This document shows, piece by piece, positions 15,415 through 24,461 of a DNA stretch of 64,000 nt. The stretch comes from CALIBK01 sp037444165 (lineage in GTDB: Bacteria; Desulfobacterota; BSN033; UBA1163). The stretch lies in NCBI GenBank assembly GCA_037444165.1, contig JBBIMX010000002.1, forward strand, positions 1 to 64,000, read 5' to 3'. The notes beneath the pieces are model-generated. The model was given only the letters and a program-made list of their open reading frames with translations, was not told where the DNA came from and searched no databases. The translations under genes and the position numbers were made by a program. The stretch's first letter is position 1. Each line of letters starts with the position of its first letter.

Positions 15415-17327
15415 AGCGAACGATATATTTAAAAAAGAAATCGCTTGAAGAGGCCAGGGCCATCTCCTCAACTCTCGCCACTCTCATTCGATTAGGAATA
15501 GAAACGGTTCCGGTACCCCAGAGCATCGGCCGGGTAACCGCTGAACCTATCTTTGCAAAAATCTCCTCCCCCCCTTATCCTTGTGCCGCCATGGATGGGA
15601 TTGCTGTTCCATCGGAGATCACGTATGGAGCCACAGAGGAATCTCCCAAAATCTTGACCCTCGGGAAAGAGGCCTTTTTTATAAATACAGGAAACCCTCT
15701 CCCTTCTGGAACGGATGCAGTGATCATGATTGAAGAGGTCTACCAGATAGATTCCCACCGGGTGGAGATCAGGGAGAGCGCTTATCCCTGGCAACACGTA
15801 AGACCCATTGGAGAGGATTTCCTTGTCTCAGAAATGATTCTTCCGGCGAATCATCGAATCTCTCCTTATGATATCGGGATTCTCCTGGCGAGTGGTCATT
15901 TAGAAGTCAAGGTGAAGAAGAAGCCAAAGGTTCTTATCCTTCCAACAGGATCAGAATTAATGGACCCTTATGACTCTAACCCGACCCCATTTAAAATTAT
16001 TGAAATAAACTCTTATATCCTTAGTGGAAGAATTGCTCAGGATGGAGGGGAACCCATCCGTCATCCTCTGGTGGAAGATCATTTTGATCAAATCAAAAGG
16101 GCTCTTCTTTCCATCTCAGAAGAAGTCGATCTGATTCTTCTCCTTTCCGGCTCCTCAGCAGGTTCGGAAGACTTCACCCGTTCCATCATTGAGGAATCAG
16201 GGGAGGTCTTGGTCCACGGGATCTCGATGATGCCCGGTAAACCTACCCTTTTGGGAAAATTTAGAGAACGACCCATCATCGGGATTCCAGGTTATCCGGT
16301 CTCTGCTGTCTTGGCTTACGAGGAATTGGTCAGCCCCATCCTTCATCAGTCTTTGGGTCTTATCAAGCCATCCCGACCGAAGCTCAAGGCTAAGAGCATG
16401 AAAAAGATCCCTTCCAAATTGGGAGTGGAGGAGTTTTTAAGAGTAAAGATGGGTAAGGTGGGAGAAAAGGTTTATCTGAATCCTCTTCCTCGAGGGGCAG
16501 GAGTGCTCACCTCCTTTACTCAAGCAGACGGGGTGGTTCGAATCCCTCCCTTCTCCGAAGGCCTGGATGAGGGCCAGGAAATCGAAGTAGAATTGCTCAA
16601 ACCTCCTGAAGAAGTGCTCGATACAGTGGTAATGGTGGGGAGCCATGACCTCAGCCTCGACCTCTTGGCCAATCTTTTGAGGAGGCGTTATCCTCCTGTC
16701 TTTTTCTCCTCTCATCCTGTTGGGAGTTTAGGAGGAATCCTTGCCCTCCGAGAAGGGAGTTGCCATATTGCAGGGATCCACCTGCTTGATCCCGACTCAG
16801 GGGAGTATAATCTCCCCTATATCCAAAAATATCTGAAAGGGAGAGAGTTCAGGATGATTCACCTTGTCTTCAGAGAACAGGGATTAATCATTCGACCGGG
16901 AAATCCAAAAGGGATCAAAGGACTGAAGGACTTGACTCGAAAAGAGATCCTCTTCATCAATCGTCAGAAAGGCTCGGGGACAAGAATCCTTTTTGATCAC
17001 GTCCTTAAAAGTCTCTCCATCGATCCAAAAGAGATTCAGGGTTACGAAAGGGAGGAATTTACCCATATGGGAGTGGCCTCCATGGTTGCCAGTGGCATTG
17101 CAGATGCGGGATTGGGAATCCTCTCAGCCGCAAGAGCTCTGGGACTCGATTTCATCCCGGTGGCCAAAGAACGTTATGATCTCCTCATCCCTTCCGCCTT
17201 CTTTGAAGAGAGAAGGATTCAGACTCTCATTGAAACGATTCGATCGGAAGAATTTAAAAATCAGGTTCTCCAGATGGGTGGATATGATATCTCGAGAACA
17301 GGGGAAGAATTGGAGATTCCGAGTTAG
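15411..17327 (+). CDS. MoeA fused to a PBP-like ligand-binding domain, second paralogue
   Basis: Residues 1-400 form a second MoeA (CAAMDGIAV, NTGNPLPSGTDAV, LSGSSAGSEDFT, GIPGYPVSAVL). Residues about 410-635 form a PBP-like domain (VGSHDLSLDLLANLLRR, HLLDPDSGEYN, RQKGSGTRILFDH, ASGIADAGLG), resembling the LysR-type substrate-binding domain. This fusion of about 640 residues is common in anaerobes and archaea. The extra domain may bind molybdate, tungstate or the cofactor. Two MoeA paralogues in tandem could serve Mo and W separately, which would fit the tungsten-type aldehyde oxidoreductase downstream. This division of labour is inference. Confidence 0.92.
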   Translation: MKRTIYLKKKSLEEARAISSTLATLIRLGIETVPVPQSIGRVTAEPIFAKISSPPYPCAAMDGIAVPSEITYGATEESPKILTLGKEAFFINTGNPLPSGTDAVIMIEEVYQIDSHRVEIRESAYPWQHVRPIGEDFLVSEMILPANHRISPYDIGILLASGHLEVKVKKKPKVLILPTGSELMDPYDSNPTPFKIIEINSYILSGRIAQDGGEPIRHPLVEDHFDQIKRALLSISEEVDLILLLSGSSAGSEDFTRSIIEESGEVLVHGISMMPGKPTLLGKFRERPIIGIPGYPVSAVLAYEELVSPILHQSLGLIKPSRPKLKAKSMKKIPSKLGVEEFLRVKMGKVGEKVYLNPLPRGAGVLTSFTQADGVVRIPPFSEGLDEGQEIEVELLKPPEEVLDTVVMVGSHDLSLDLLANLLRRRYPPVFFSSHPVGSLGGILALREGSCHIAGIHLLDPDSGEYNLPYIQKYLKGREFRMIHLVFREQGLIIRPGNPKGIKGLKDLTRKEILFINRQKGSGTRILFDHVLKSLSIDPKEIQGYEREEFTHMGVASMVASGIADAGLGILSAARALGLDFIPVAKERYDLLIPSAFFEERRIQTLIETIRSEEFKNQVLQMGGYDISRTGEELEIPS

Positions 17328-17344
17328 AGGTTCGGAGAATAGAG

Positions 17345-18328
17345 ATGCTATACGATCCTTATCAACGAAGAATCAACTATCTTAGAATTTCGGTCACTGA
17401 CCGATGCAATCTCCGATGTCGTTATTGTATGCCTGAAGAAGGAGTTCCCCTGATCCCGCATGATAAGATCCTGACCTATGAGGAGATTCTTCGGCTGGTC
17501 CATCTCTTTGTGTCCGAGGGAATCTCTAAGGTCAGGCTTACCGGAGGAGAACCTTTGGTCCGAAAAGGGATTGTTGAGTTTGTAGCCCATCTCTCAAAAA
17601 TCGAAGGGATAAAAGACTTAAGCCTCACGACCAACGGAATTCTCTTAAAAGATTTTGCGAAGGCCCTGAAAGAGGCAGGATTAAAAAGGGTCAATATCAG
17701 TTTAGATACCCTCCGAAAGGAGAGGTTTTACCACATTACAAGAAGAAACGGTTTTGAGCAGGTATGGAAAGGGATCGAGGAGGCTTTAAACGCTCAGCTC
17801 TCCCCCATCAAGATTAATATGGTCGCTATTCGAGGAATGAATGACGATGAGATCGAATCCTTTGCCCAACTGACCTTTCATCTTCCCCTGACCATCAGAT
17901 ATATCGAGTATATGCCTTCTGGAAATGGAGAGGAATGGAAAGAAGGGAGAATCTTAACCATCAAAGAGATTAAAGCTCGTCTGGAAAGAAAGGCTCCTCT
18001 TATTCCAGTTCCATCTGATCCGCTGGACGGACCGGCACAGAGATTTCATTTCGAAGGGGCCTTGGGAGAAATAGGTCTTATTGGACCTGTGAGTGACCAC
18101 TTCTGTGGAAACTGTAATCGTCTTCGATTAACTCCTGATGGAAAGATCCGTACCTGTCTCTTTTCTGACGAAGAGATCGATGTCCGGCAATACCTCAGAA
18201 ATGGAGCAGGGGATGAAGAAATAAGGGAAAGATTACTTGAAGCCTTAAAGTCAAAACCGGAGAAACACCAGATTAACACCCATCCGTTTAAAAAATGTCA
18301 GAGAAATATGTCGGCGATAGGGGGATGA
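17345..18328 (+). CDS. moaA: GTP 3',8-cyclase MoaA
   Basis: This radical SAM enzyme makes (8S)-3',8-cyclo-7,8-dihydro-GTP, the first step of molybdopterin synthesis. The 327-residue protein has the N-terminal cluster motif CNLRCRYC near residue 21, TGGEPL near 67 and LTTNG near 97. The C-terminal GTP-binding cluster cysteines appear in FCGNCNRLRLTPDGKIRTC, and the protein ends with the double glycine needed for activation. It follows the moeA pair with an 18-bp gap and precedes moaC. Confidence 0.97.
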   Translation: MLYDPYQRRINYLRISVTDRCNLRCRYCMPEEGVPLIPHDKILTYEEILRLVHLFVSEGISKVRLTGGEPLVRKGIVEFVAHLSKIEGIKDLSLTTNGILLKDFAKALKEAGLKRVNISLDTLRKERFYHITRRNGFEQVWKGIEEALNAQLSPIKINMVAIRGMNDDEIESFAQLTFHLPLTIRYIEYMPSGNGEEWKEGRILTIKEIKARLERKAPLIPVPSDPLDGPAQRFHFEGALGEIGLIGPVSDHFCGNCNRLRLTPDGKIRTCLFSDEEIDVRQYLRNGAGDEEIRERLLEALKSKPEKHQINTHPFKKCQRNMSAIGG

Positions 18329-18402
18329 TCAGAGCGGGAGGGATAAGGGATTAAAAAAGATGGATTAAAAACAAGAGGAATTTTCATTCGATTGGGGGTC
18401 CA

Positions 18403-18897
18403 ATGTTAAAATTAACTCATATCGATAAACAGGGTCGGGCAAAGATGGTGGATGTGAGTCATAAAAGGGAAACTTTGAGGGAAGCCATTGTTAGAGGATC
18501 GGTCTTTATGAATAAAAATACCTTTAAAAGAATTATATCAGGGAAAATTGAAAAGGGAGAGGTCTTTTCAGTAGCCAGGGTAGCAGGTATTATGGCTGCC
18601 AAAAGAACCTCTGAGATCATTCCCATGTGCCATCCTTTGAATCTTTCCCATATCGAAATCAATTTTTTCCCCTTTGAAAAAGAGAGTCGAATCGATATCG
18701 AGGCCAGGGCTAAGATTAAAGCCCGAACCGGTGTAGAGATGGAGGCCTTTGTGGCGGTGGCGGCGGCAGGCCTCACCATTTATGATATGTGTAAAGCCAT
18801 TGATCGGGGAATGGTAGTTTCTAATATCCATCTGGTGAAAAAGACCGGAGGAAAGAGTGGCACCTATATCGCAAAGACGACGGAGATGAGTTCATAG
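18403..18897 (+). CDS. moaC: Cyclic pyranopterin monophosphate synthase MoaC
   Basis: MoaC converts the MoaA product to cyclic pyranopterin monophosphate. The 164-residue length is standard. Recognisable segments are the MVDVSHK start region, the substrate loop MCHPLNLSHIEI near residue 71 and EMEAFVAVAAAGLTIYDMCKAID, followed by the KKTGGKSG tail. It is in the operon with moaA (75-bp gap) and the MOSC gene (10-bp gap). Confidence 0.97.
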   Translation: MLKLTHIDKQGRAKMVDVSHKRETLREAIVRGSVFMNKNTFKRIISGKIEKGEVFSVARVAGIMAAKRTSEIIPMCHPLNLSHIEINFFPFEKESRIDIEARAKIKARTGVEMEAFVAVAAAGLTIYDMCKAIDRGMVVSNIHLVKKTGGKSGTYIAKTTEMSS

Positions 18898-18906
18898 GAG
18901 ATAAAA

Positions 18907-19356
18907 ATGATTCAACGAGGCAAAGTCCTGGCAGTCAATATCAGCCAAGAAAAAGGAACCAAGAAAACGAATATCCATCGATGTATTTTACTGAAAGATT
19001 TTGGGCTAAAGGGGGATGCCCATGGAGGTCCATGGCATCGTCAGGTAAGCCTCCTTGCTAATGAATCGATTGAGAAGATGAGGGCGATGGGATTAAATGT
19101 AGGTTATGGCGATTTTGCAGAAAATATTACTACCCAAGGAATTGATCTTGTTCATCTTCCTATCGGAACAGAAATTCGGATAGGAGAGGAGGTAGTCCTC
19201 AGGGTCACCCAGATTGGGAAAGAATGCCATGAGCGTTGTGCGATCTACTATCAGGCCGGCGATTGTGTAATGCCTAAAGAAGGAATTTTTGCAGAGGTCC
19301 TCTCCGATGGAGAAATAAAGGTCGGAGATGAAATTAGGATTGAAACAGAACCATAA
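18907..19356 (+). CDS. MOSC-domain protein
   Basis: This 149-residue single-domain protein belongs to the MOSC (Moco sulfurase C-terminal) family, which handles sulfur or molybdopterin transfer to Mo/W enzymes. Family features include LKGDAHGGPWHRQVSLL, GDFAENITTQGI, the cysteine motif KECHERCAIYYQ and the closing DGEIKVGDEI. It is the last gene of the cofactor operon. A role in sulfurating the active site of a molybdenum or tungsten enzyme is likely, but the partner is unknown. Confidence 0.92.
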   Translation: MIQRGKVLAVNISQEKGTKKTNIHRCILLKDFGLKGDAHGGPWHRQVSLLANESIEKMRAMGLNVGYGDFAENITTQGIDLVHLPIGTEIRIGEEVVLRVTQIGKECHERCAIYYQAGDCVMPKEGIFAEVLSDGEIKVGDEIRIETEP

Positions 19357-19385
19357 ATGCCCATTCACGCTTTGGAGGAACACTT

Positions 19386-20519
19386 ATGGAAAAAGATGTG
19401 GTAGCCGTATTAGGAGGGGGAAATGGAGGACATGCAGTCGCTGCTAACCTGGCCTTATCAGGATATAAGGTCAATTTTTTTGAACTCCCTCAATTCGCCG
19501 ATACCTTTGAAAAGGTTCTTAGAACCCGGGAGATTCGTATTGAAGGGGTTTCGATCGATGGAACAGCCAAATTAAATTTAGCCACCCATGATATCGAACA
19601 GGCCATCCAAGATGCGGAAGTGATATTTGTGATCACCCCTGCCTTCGGCCATAAAGCAATGGCTGAGGTCTGTGCCCCTTTTGCCCAAGATGGTCAAATC
19701 TTTGTCCTGATGCCGGGATCAGGAGGAAGCTTAGAATTTGCAAAAATCTTTAAACAGAAAAAAGTAAAAAAAGAGGTGATCTTTGCTGAAAGTTGCACCC
19801 TTCCCTATGGAACCCGGCTGAAAGCTCCTGGACATGTGATGGTTTTTATTCATGCCCTCATCCTTCCTACCGGAGTTTTTCCAGCCAGGAAAACAGAGGA
19901 GGTTATCTCAAAACTCAAATCGTACTATCCTATCATCATCCCCACAAAGGATGTTTTAGAAGCCGCTATCAATAATCCTAATCCTGTTGTTCATCCCGTC
20001 GCGACCCTCCTCAGCGCCACCCGAATTGAACATTCCAAGGGTGAGTTCTATCTTTATGCGGAGGGAATGACACCCTCCGTGGCTCGAGCATTTGAATCCC
20101 TCAATCAAGAGAGGCTCTCTATCTGTAAAGCCATGGGATATAAACTTTATCACTGGGATAATCTGGACTTTAGAAACTATCACTTAGGAGATACCGAGGA
20201 AGAATGCCGATATCGAATTCTTAACACAAGTATGGATGCGGCATTTGGAAAAGATGGGATTTATGCAGGGATGAAGATGAAGGGACCGGAACACTTAAAA
20301 GACCGCTATATTACAGAGGATGTCCCCTATGGAATGGTTCTAATCTCGACCTTGGGGGATCTTCTTGGAATTCCCACCCCAACCCACGATGCCGTAATCC
20401 AACTTACCTCTGTAATTAATCGTACAGATTATTGGAAGACCGGCCGAGGAGTTAAAGAACTGGGACTCTCCAAAATGAATAAGCAAAGATTAAAGAGATT
20501 TCTTTTCGAAGGGAAATAA
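19386..20519 (+). CDS. NAD(P)-dependent opine dehydrogenase-like oxidoreductase
   Basis: The 377-residue protein has an N-terminal Rossmann domain (VAVLGGGNGGHAVAANLA) and an octopine/nopaline dehydrogenase C-terminal domain with NPNPVVHPVATLL and the conserved YHWDNLD region. Enzymes of this family reductively condense an amino acid with an alpha-keto acid or reduce similar substrates. It lies 30 bp behind the MOSC gene, so it may be co-transcribed, but no functional link is evident. The substrate is not predictable from the sequence. Confidence 0.85.
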   Translation: MEKDVVAVLGGGNGGHAVAANLALSGYKVNFFELPQFADTFEKVLRTREIRIEGVSIDGTAKLNLATHDIEQAIQDAEVIFVITPAFGHKAMAEVCAPFAQDGQIFVLMPGSGGSLEFAKIFKQKKVKKEVIFAESCTLPYGTRLKAPGHVMVFIHALILPTGVFPARKTEEVISKLKSYYPIIIPTKDVLEAAINNPNPVVHPVATLLSATRIEHSKGEFYLYAEGMTPSVARAFESLNQERLSICKAMGYKLYHWDNLDFRNYHLGDTEEECRYRILNTSMDAAFGKDGIYAGMKMKGPEHLKDRYITEDVPYGMVLISTLGDLLGIPTPTHDAVIQLTSVINRTDYWKTGRGVKELGLSKMNKQRLKRFLFEGK

Positions 20520-20645
20520 TCCCTTTTAAGCTAAAAAGTTGTATTTTCTTAAAGAAATTTAAGGACTTAAGTCCACTGAAAATTACTAATAAAATCAATT
20601 AATTCAGATTTATTCCCTATCTCCCCCAAGAAGTTAAAATTTCCC

Positions 20646-20674
20646 TTGACAAATAGAACCTATTATTTTAGTAT
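20646..20674 (+). promoter_or_regulatory. Promoter of the acetyl-CoA pathway operon
   Basis: A perfect TTGACA (20646-20651), a 17-bp spacer and TAGTAT (20669-20674) give one of the best sigma-70-type promoters in the window. It lies 147 bp before fhs in an AT-rich gap of about 300 bp. The rest of the gap holds the operator below and a purine-rich leader with a duplicated AAATAGAAAGGGGG segment, the second copy acting as the fhs ribosome site. Confidence 0.65.
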
Positions 20675-20686
20675 GGCATTCGAAAT

Positions 20687-20702
20687 TGTGACTATTATCA
20701 CA
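20687..20702 (+). promoter_or_regulatory. CRP/FNR-superfamily operator (TGTGA-N6-TCACA)
   Basis: The sequence TGTGACTATTATCACA is a perfect 5-6-5 palindrome of the CRP or HcpR type. It starts 13 bp after the -10 box, about +5 to +20, a position that would block transcription if a regulator binds. It is the only perfect instance noticed in an intergenic position in this window. The cognate regulator is not in the window. Confidence 0.6.
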
Positions 20703-20820
20703 TGCTTTTTTAACTAAAATCACTCAAAATAAATAGAAAGGGGGGATAGAAACCGCTAAATTTAAAATTCTAAGTTTAAAAATTAAAAAATTTAAAAAAT
20801 AGAAAGGGGGAATTTTTCAC

Positions 20821-22608
20821 ATGCCATTTACCATTACAAAAAAATATATAGAAGCAGATCCAAGGAAACTTCCAGACTGGCAAATAGCCGATATTGCTGA
20901 AGAAACGATGCCTACGGTGGATGAATGGCGAGATCGTTTAGGCCTTCAAAAGGATGAGATTATCCCTTATGGGAGAATATGCAAACTGGATTTCATGAAA
21001 ATTATTGAGCGATTAAAAAATAAGCCTGATGGGAAATATATTGAAGTGACGGCCATTACGCCCACTCCGCTTGGGGAAGGAAAGACAACCACCACGATGG
21101 GTCTGATCGAGGGACTTGGTAAAAGAGGGAAAAATGTTGGCGGGTGTATCCGTCAGCCTTCAGGTGGTCCGACTATGAATATCAAAGGAACGGCCGCTGG
21201 AGGAGGAAAAGCTCTTCTGATTCCCATGACAGAGTTCTCCCTCGGTCTAACGGGTGACATTGATGCGATCACTAATGCCCATAACCTGGCCATGGTTGCT
21301 CTCACTGCAAGAATGCAACACGAAAGAAACTACGATGATGCAGAACTGGCAAAAAGAAACCTCAGGCGTTTAGATATCGATCCAACCAATGTTGAAATGG
21401 GTTGGGTCATAGATTTCTGCGCCCAGGCTTTGCGCAATATCATCATCGGGATCGGTGGAAGGATGGATGGTTATATGATGCAATCTAAGTTTGCGATCAC
21501 AGTGAGTTCCGAACTTATGGCCATCCTTTCCATTGTGAGAGATCTGAAAGACCTTCGCGAAAGATTGGGGAAAATAGTAGTTGCCTTTGATAAGAAAGGA
21601 AATCCGGTCACTACCTCTGATCTTGAAGTGGCAGGGGCGATGTGTGCCTTTATGCGCAATACGATTAACCCCACCTTGATGTCTACGGTTGAATATCAGC
21701 CTTGTATGGTTCATGCGGGTCCGTTTGCCAATATTGCTGTAGGACAATCTTCTATTATAGCTGACCGCATTGGTTTAAAGATGTTTGATTATCATGTCAC
21801 TGAAAGTGGCTTTGGCGCCGATATTGGTTTTGAGAAATTCTGGAATGTAAAATGTAGGTTCAGTGGCCTTAAACCCAATGTCTCTATTCTTACCACTACC
21901 ATAAGAGCTCTAAAAATGCATGGAGGTGGGCCTAAAGTGGTTGCGGGTCTCCCTCTCGATGAGTCTTATACCAAGGAAAATCTTGGACTTCTTGAAAAGG
22001 GAATTGCCAATATGGTCCACCACATTGGGATTATCAAAAAGTCAGGAATCAGCCCTGTGGTCTGCATCAATACCTTCCATACCGATACCAAAGATGAGAT
22101 TGCAATGGTTCGAAGGTATGCAGAACAGGCAGGAGCGAGATGTGCCATTTCAGAACACTGGCTCAAAGGTGGAGAGGGGGCCCTTGAACTCACCGATGTG
22201 GTTCTGGATGCCTGTAATGATAAAGTCGATTTCAAGTTTCTTTATCCTCTTGAGATGCCATTAAGGAAAAGAGTAGAAATTATTGCCAAAGAGGTCTATG
22301 GGGCTGATGGGGTTTCCTGGACTCCGGAGGCAGAGGCAAAGGCGAAACGTTTAGAAAGTGATCCGAATTTTCAAGACTTTGCCACGATGATGGTAAAGAC
22401 CCATTTGAGCCTAAGCCATGATCCAGCACTCAAAGGAGTTCCCAAGGGCTGGATCCTTCCGGTCCGGGATGTATTGATATTTGCCGGGGCTAAATTCCTT
22501 TGTCCTTGCACAGGAACAATCAGCCTGATGCCTGGAACAAGCTCAGACCCTGCTTTCAGAAGAATTGATATAGATGTGAATACTGGCAAGGTCACGGGTC
22601 TGTTCTAA
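20821..22608 (+). CDS. fhs: Formate--tetrahydrofolate ligase
   Basis: Fhs condenses formate with tetrahydrofolate using ATP, the entry step of the methyl branch. The 595-residue protein has the P-loop TPLGEGKTTTTMGL near residue 80, the family signature RQPSGGPTMNIKGTAAGGG near 116, EFSLGLTGDIDAITNAHNL, and the C-terminal CTGTISLMPG. The length is slightly above the usual 555-560 because of a longer N-terminus. A GAAAGGGGG ribosome site precedes the ATG. It heads the operon that encodes the rest of the acetyl-CoA pathway. Confidence 0.98.
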   Translation: MPFTITKKYIEADPRKLPDWQIADIAEETMPTVDEWRDRLGLQKDEIIPYGRICKLDFMKIIERLKNKPDGKYIEVTAITPTPLGEGKTTTTMGLIEGLGKRGKNVGGCIRQPSGGPTMNIKGTAAGGGKALLIPMTEFSLGLTGDIDAITNAHNLAMVALTARMQHERNYDDAELAKRNLRRLDIDPTNVEMGWVIDFCAQALRNIIIGIGGRMDGYMMQSKFAITVSSELMAILSIVRDLKDLRERLGKIVVAFDKKGNPVTTSDLEVAGAMCAFMRNTINPTLMSTVEYQPCMVHAGPFANIAVGQSSIIADRIGLKMFDYHVTESGFGADIGFEKFWNVKCRFSGLKPNVSILTTTIRALKMHGGGPKVVAGLPLDESYTKENLGLLEKGIANMVHHIGIIKKSGISPVVCINTFHTDTKDEIAMVRRYAEQAGARCAISEHWLKGGEGALELTDVVLDACNDKVDFKFLYPLEMPLRKRVEIIAKEVYGADGVSWTPEAEAKAKRLESDPNFQDFATMMVKTHLSLSHDPALKGVPKGWILPVRDVLIFAGAKFLCPCTGTISLMPGTSSDPAFRRIDIDVNTGKVTGLF

Positions 22609-22625
22609 ATGATCAATGATTATCT

Positions 22626-22668
22626 CTCCCCCATCCCATCTCGATCGAAGTTGAGATGGGATGGGGAG
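22626..22668 (+). promoter_or_regulatory. Strong intercistronic hairpin after fhs
   Basis: CCCCATCCCATCTC (22629-22642) pairs perfectly with GAGATGGGATGGGG (22653-22666) around a 10-nt loop, extended with one extra C. No T-run follows, so it is not a standard terminator. It lies in the 259-bp gap between fhs and folD and may separate, process or attenuate the message. Confidence 0.6.
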
Positions 22669-22867
22669 AAAATAAACATCTTTATTCCTTTGTCAGGTCA
22701 AAAGACGATGGACCTCCTCTATGAAAGAGGAAAACCTCCAGATTTAAAATTGATCCCTCCTCTTGAGGAAAAAACATTAAATCCACATCAAAAAGAAATG
22801 ACCTAACCCAATTGATAAAATAAACGGTCTCCAAAGGGAGATGGAATGTTAAAGGAGGGGAGAGAAG

Positions 22868-23755
22868 ATGACAGCAAAATTGATCAATGGCAATGAGATT
22901 GCCAAACAGATTCGAGAAGAGTTGAGGCAAGAGGTAGCTCATTTAAAAGAGAAATATAACGTGGTTCCTGGACTGGTTACGATTCTCGTTGGAGAGAATC
23001 CTGCCTCCGTGAGTTATGTGACGGCCAAACAAAAGACTTCAAAGGAGTTAGGCTTCTATTCCATTCAGGACAACCAGCCCGAGAGTATCACAGAGGAACA
23101 GCTCCTTCAGCTTATTGATAAGTATAATAAAGATCCCAAGATTCATGGCATTCTGGTTCAACTTCCTCTACCGAAACACATCAATGAAACCCAAATTCTT
23201 TATGCGATTGACCCCAAGAAAGATGTGGATGGTTTTCATCCTGTCAATGTCGGAAAATTGATGATCGGTGAGGCGGATTATCTCCCCTGCACTCCTGCCG
23301 GAATTCAGCAGCTTCTTATTCGGTCTGGAGTCCAGATCGAGGGAGCAGAAGTCGTCGTGGTGGGAAGATCGAACATTGTCGGAAAACCCATTGCCAATAT
23401 CCTTCTTCAAAAACAGAAAGGAGCCAATGCCACGGTCACCATTTGTCACACGGGTACAAGGGATATGGCCTTCCATACTCGAAGAGCAGATATCCTGATT
23501 GTCGCCGCTGGGAAACCCAAGGCGATTACAGCCGATATGGTAAAGGAGGGGGCGGTCGTCATTGATGTGGGGGTTAATCGAATTGGCGTAACTCCTGATG
23601 GAAAAGCCAAACTCTGTGGGGATGTGGATTTCGATGCGGTCAAAGAAAAGGCCTCTATGATCACCCCTGTCCCTGGGGGAGTAGGGCCTATGACGATCAC
23701 GATGCTGATGATGAATACGGTAAAAGCTGCCAAACTCCATGCCGGGATAAAATAA
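22868..23755 (+). CDS. folD: Bifunctional methylene-THF dehydrogenase / methenyl-THF cyclohydrolase
   Basis: FolD interconverts formyl-, methenyl- and methylene-tetrahydrofolate with NAD(P)H. The 295-residue protein has the catalytic segment VGENPASVSYVTAKQKT with the Tyr and Lys residues, the motif GILVQLPLPKHI, PCTPAGIQQLL, the nucleotide loop VVVGRSNIVGKPIANILL and the end region TPVPGGVGPMTITMLM. A GGAGGGGAG ribosome site lies before the ATG. Its presence makes a separate cyclohydrolase unnecessary. Confidence 0.98.
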   Translation: MTAKLINGNEIAKQIREELRQEVAHLKEKYNVVPGLVTILVGENPASVSYVTAKQKTSKELGFYSIQDNQPESITEEQLLQLIDKYNKDPKIHGILVQLPLPKHINETQILYAIDPKKDVDGFHPVNVGKLMIGEADYLPCTPAGIQQLLIRSGVQIEGAEVVVVGRSNIVGKPIANILLQKQKGANATVTICHTGTRDMAFHTRRADILIVAAGKPKAITADMVKEGAVVIDVGVNRIGVTPDGKAKLCGDVDFDAVKEKASMITPVPGGVGPMTITMLMMNTVKAAKLHAGIK

Positions 23756-23774
23756 ACCGAAGGAACTTCCATTC

Positions 23775-24461
23775 ATGGGTTTGATTCGGGTGAGGATCGA
23801 TGGTCAAGAAATTGAATGCCTCGAGGGTGAATATTTACTCTGGATCGCCCTCGATCATGGGATTTATATTCCCAATCTCTGTGCTATCCGGGAAAAAAAG
23901 GAACCCTACGGGGGATGTCGACTCTGTTTTGTTGAGATCGAAGGCCAGGAAGCCCCGTCGACGGCCTGCACATTGAGGGTAAAGGACGGCATGAGGATCC
24001 AGACGAAAGGTCCAAAGGCCTTAAGACTTGCCAGAACAGCCTTCGAATTAATCCTCACCAATCATCCTGTAGATTGTGGTCACTGTCTAAAAACGGGTTT
24101 GTGTGAACTTCAAAAAATTGCCAAACATCTTAGCATAAAGCTGAGCACCCAGCGATTGAAGAAATTTTTAAGCGGGCTTCCGATCGATGAAACGAGCCCC
24201 TTATTTGTCTATGACCCCAATAAATGTGTTCTTTGTGGAAGGTGTGTCTGGTACTGCCATGAAAAAATAGGAATAGGAGAGATTGGATTTGCCTATCGAG
24301 GTTTTCAGAGATGGGTCACGACTTTTGACAATGCCCCTGTCGGACAATCCGAATGCAGGGATAGGAAAGAACTGGTGGAAATCTGCCCGGTAGGGGCTTT
24401 TGGGGCAAAAGATAGGCGAATGGGGAAACAGAAAATCCATCAAATAGGAGGATCAACATGA
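23775..24461 (+). CDS. NuoG-like [2Fe-2S]/[4Fe-4S] electron-transfer protein
   Basis: The 228-residue protein matches the N-terminal part of NuoG or the HydA/FdhA iron-sulfur arm and lacks a catalytic domain. Residues 1-80 are a plant-type [2Fe-2S] ferredoxin (CAIREKKEPYGGCRLC). Residues about 97-110 carry the His/Cys cluster motif HPVDCGHCLKTGLC. A [4Fe-4S] motif CVLCGRCVWYC lies near 153, with a further Cys in EICPVGA. NuoE-like and NuoF-like genes in the same operon would complete a NAD-linked module. It sits between folD and acsE and overlaps acsE by 4 bp. Its partner enzyme is inferred. Confidence 0.85.
   Translation: MGLIRVRIDGQEIECLEGEYLLWIALDHGIYIPNLCAIREKKEPYGGCRLCFVEIEGQEAPSTACTLRVKDGMRIQTKGPKALRLARTAFELILTNHPVDCGHCLKTGLCELQKIAKHLSIKLSTQRLKKFLSGLPIDETSPLFVYDPNKCVLCGRCVWYCHEKIGIGEIGFAYRGFQRWVTTFDNAPVGQSECRDRKELVEICPVGAFGAKDRRMGKQKIHQIGGST

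Noticed and set aside
22609..22806. A 65-codon frame right after fhs
   Set aside because: No ribosome site, it contains the long hairpin, and the product resembles nothing I know. Probably untranslated spacer.
23168..23776. A 202-codon frame antisense to folD
   Set aside because: It overlaps a certain gene and its composition (many His, Asp, Arg) is typical of antisense shadows.
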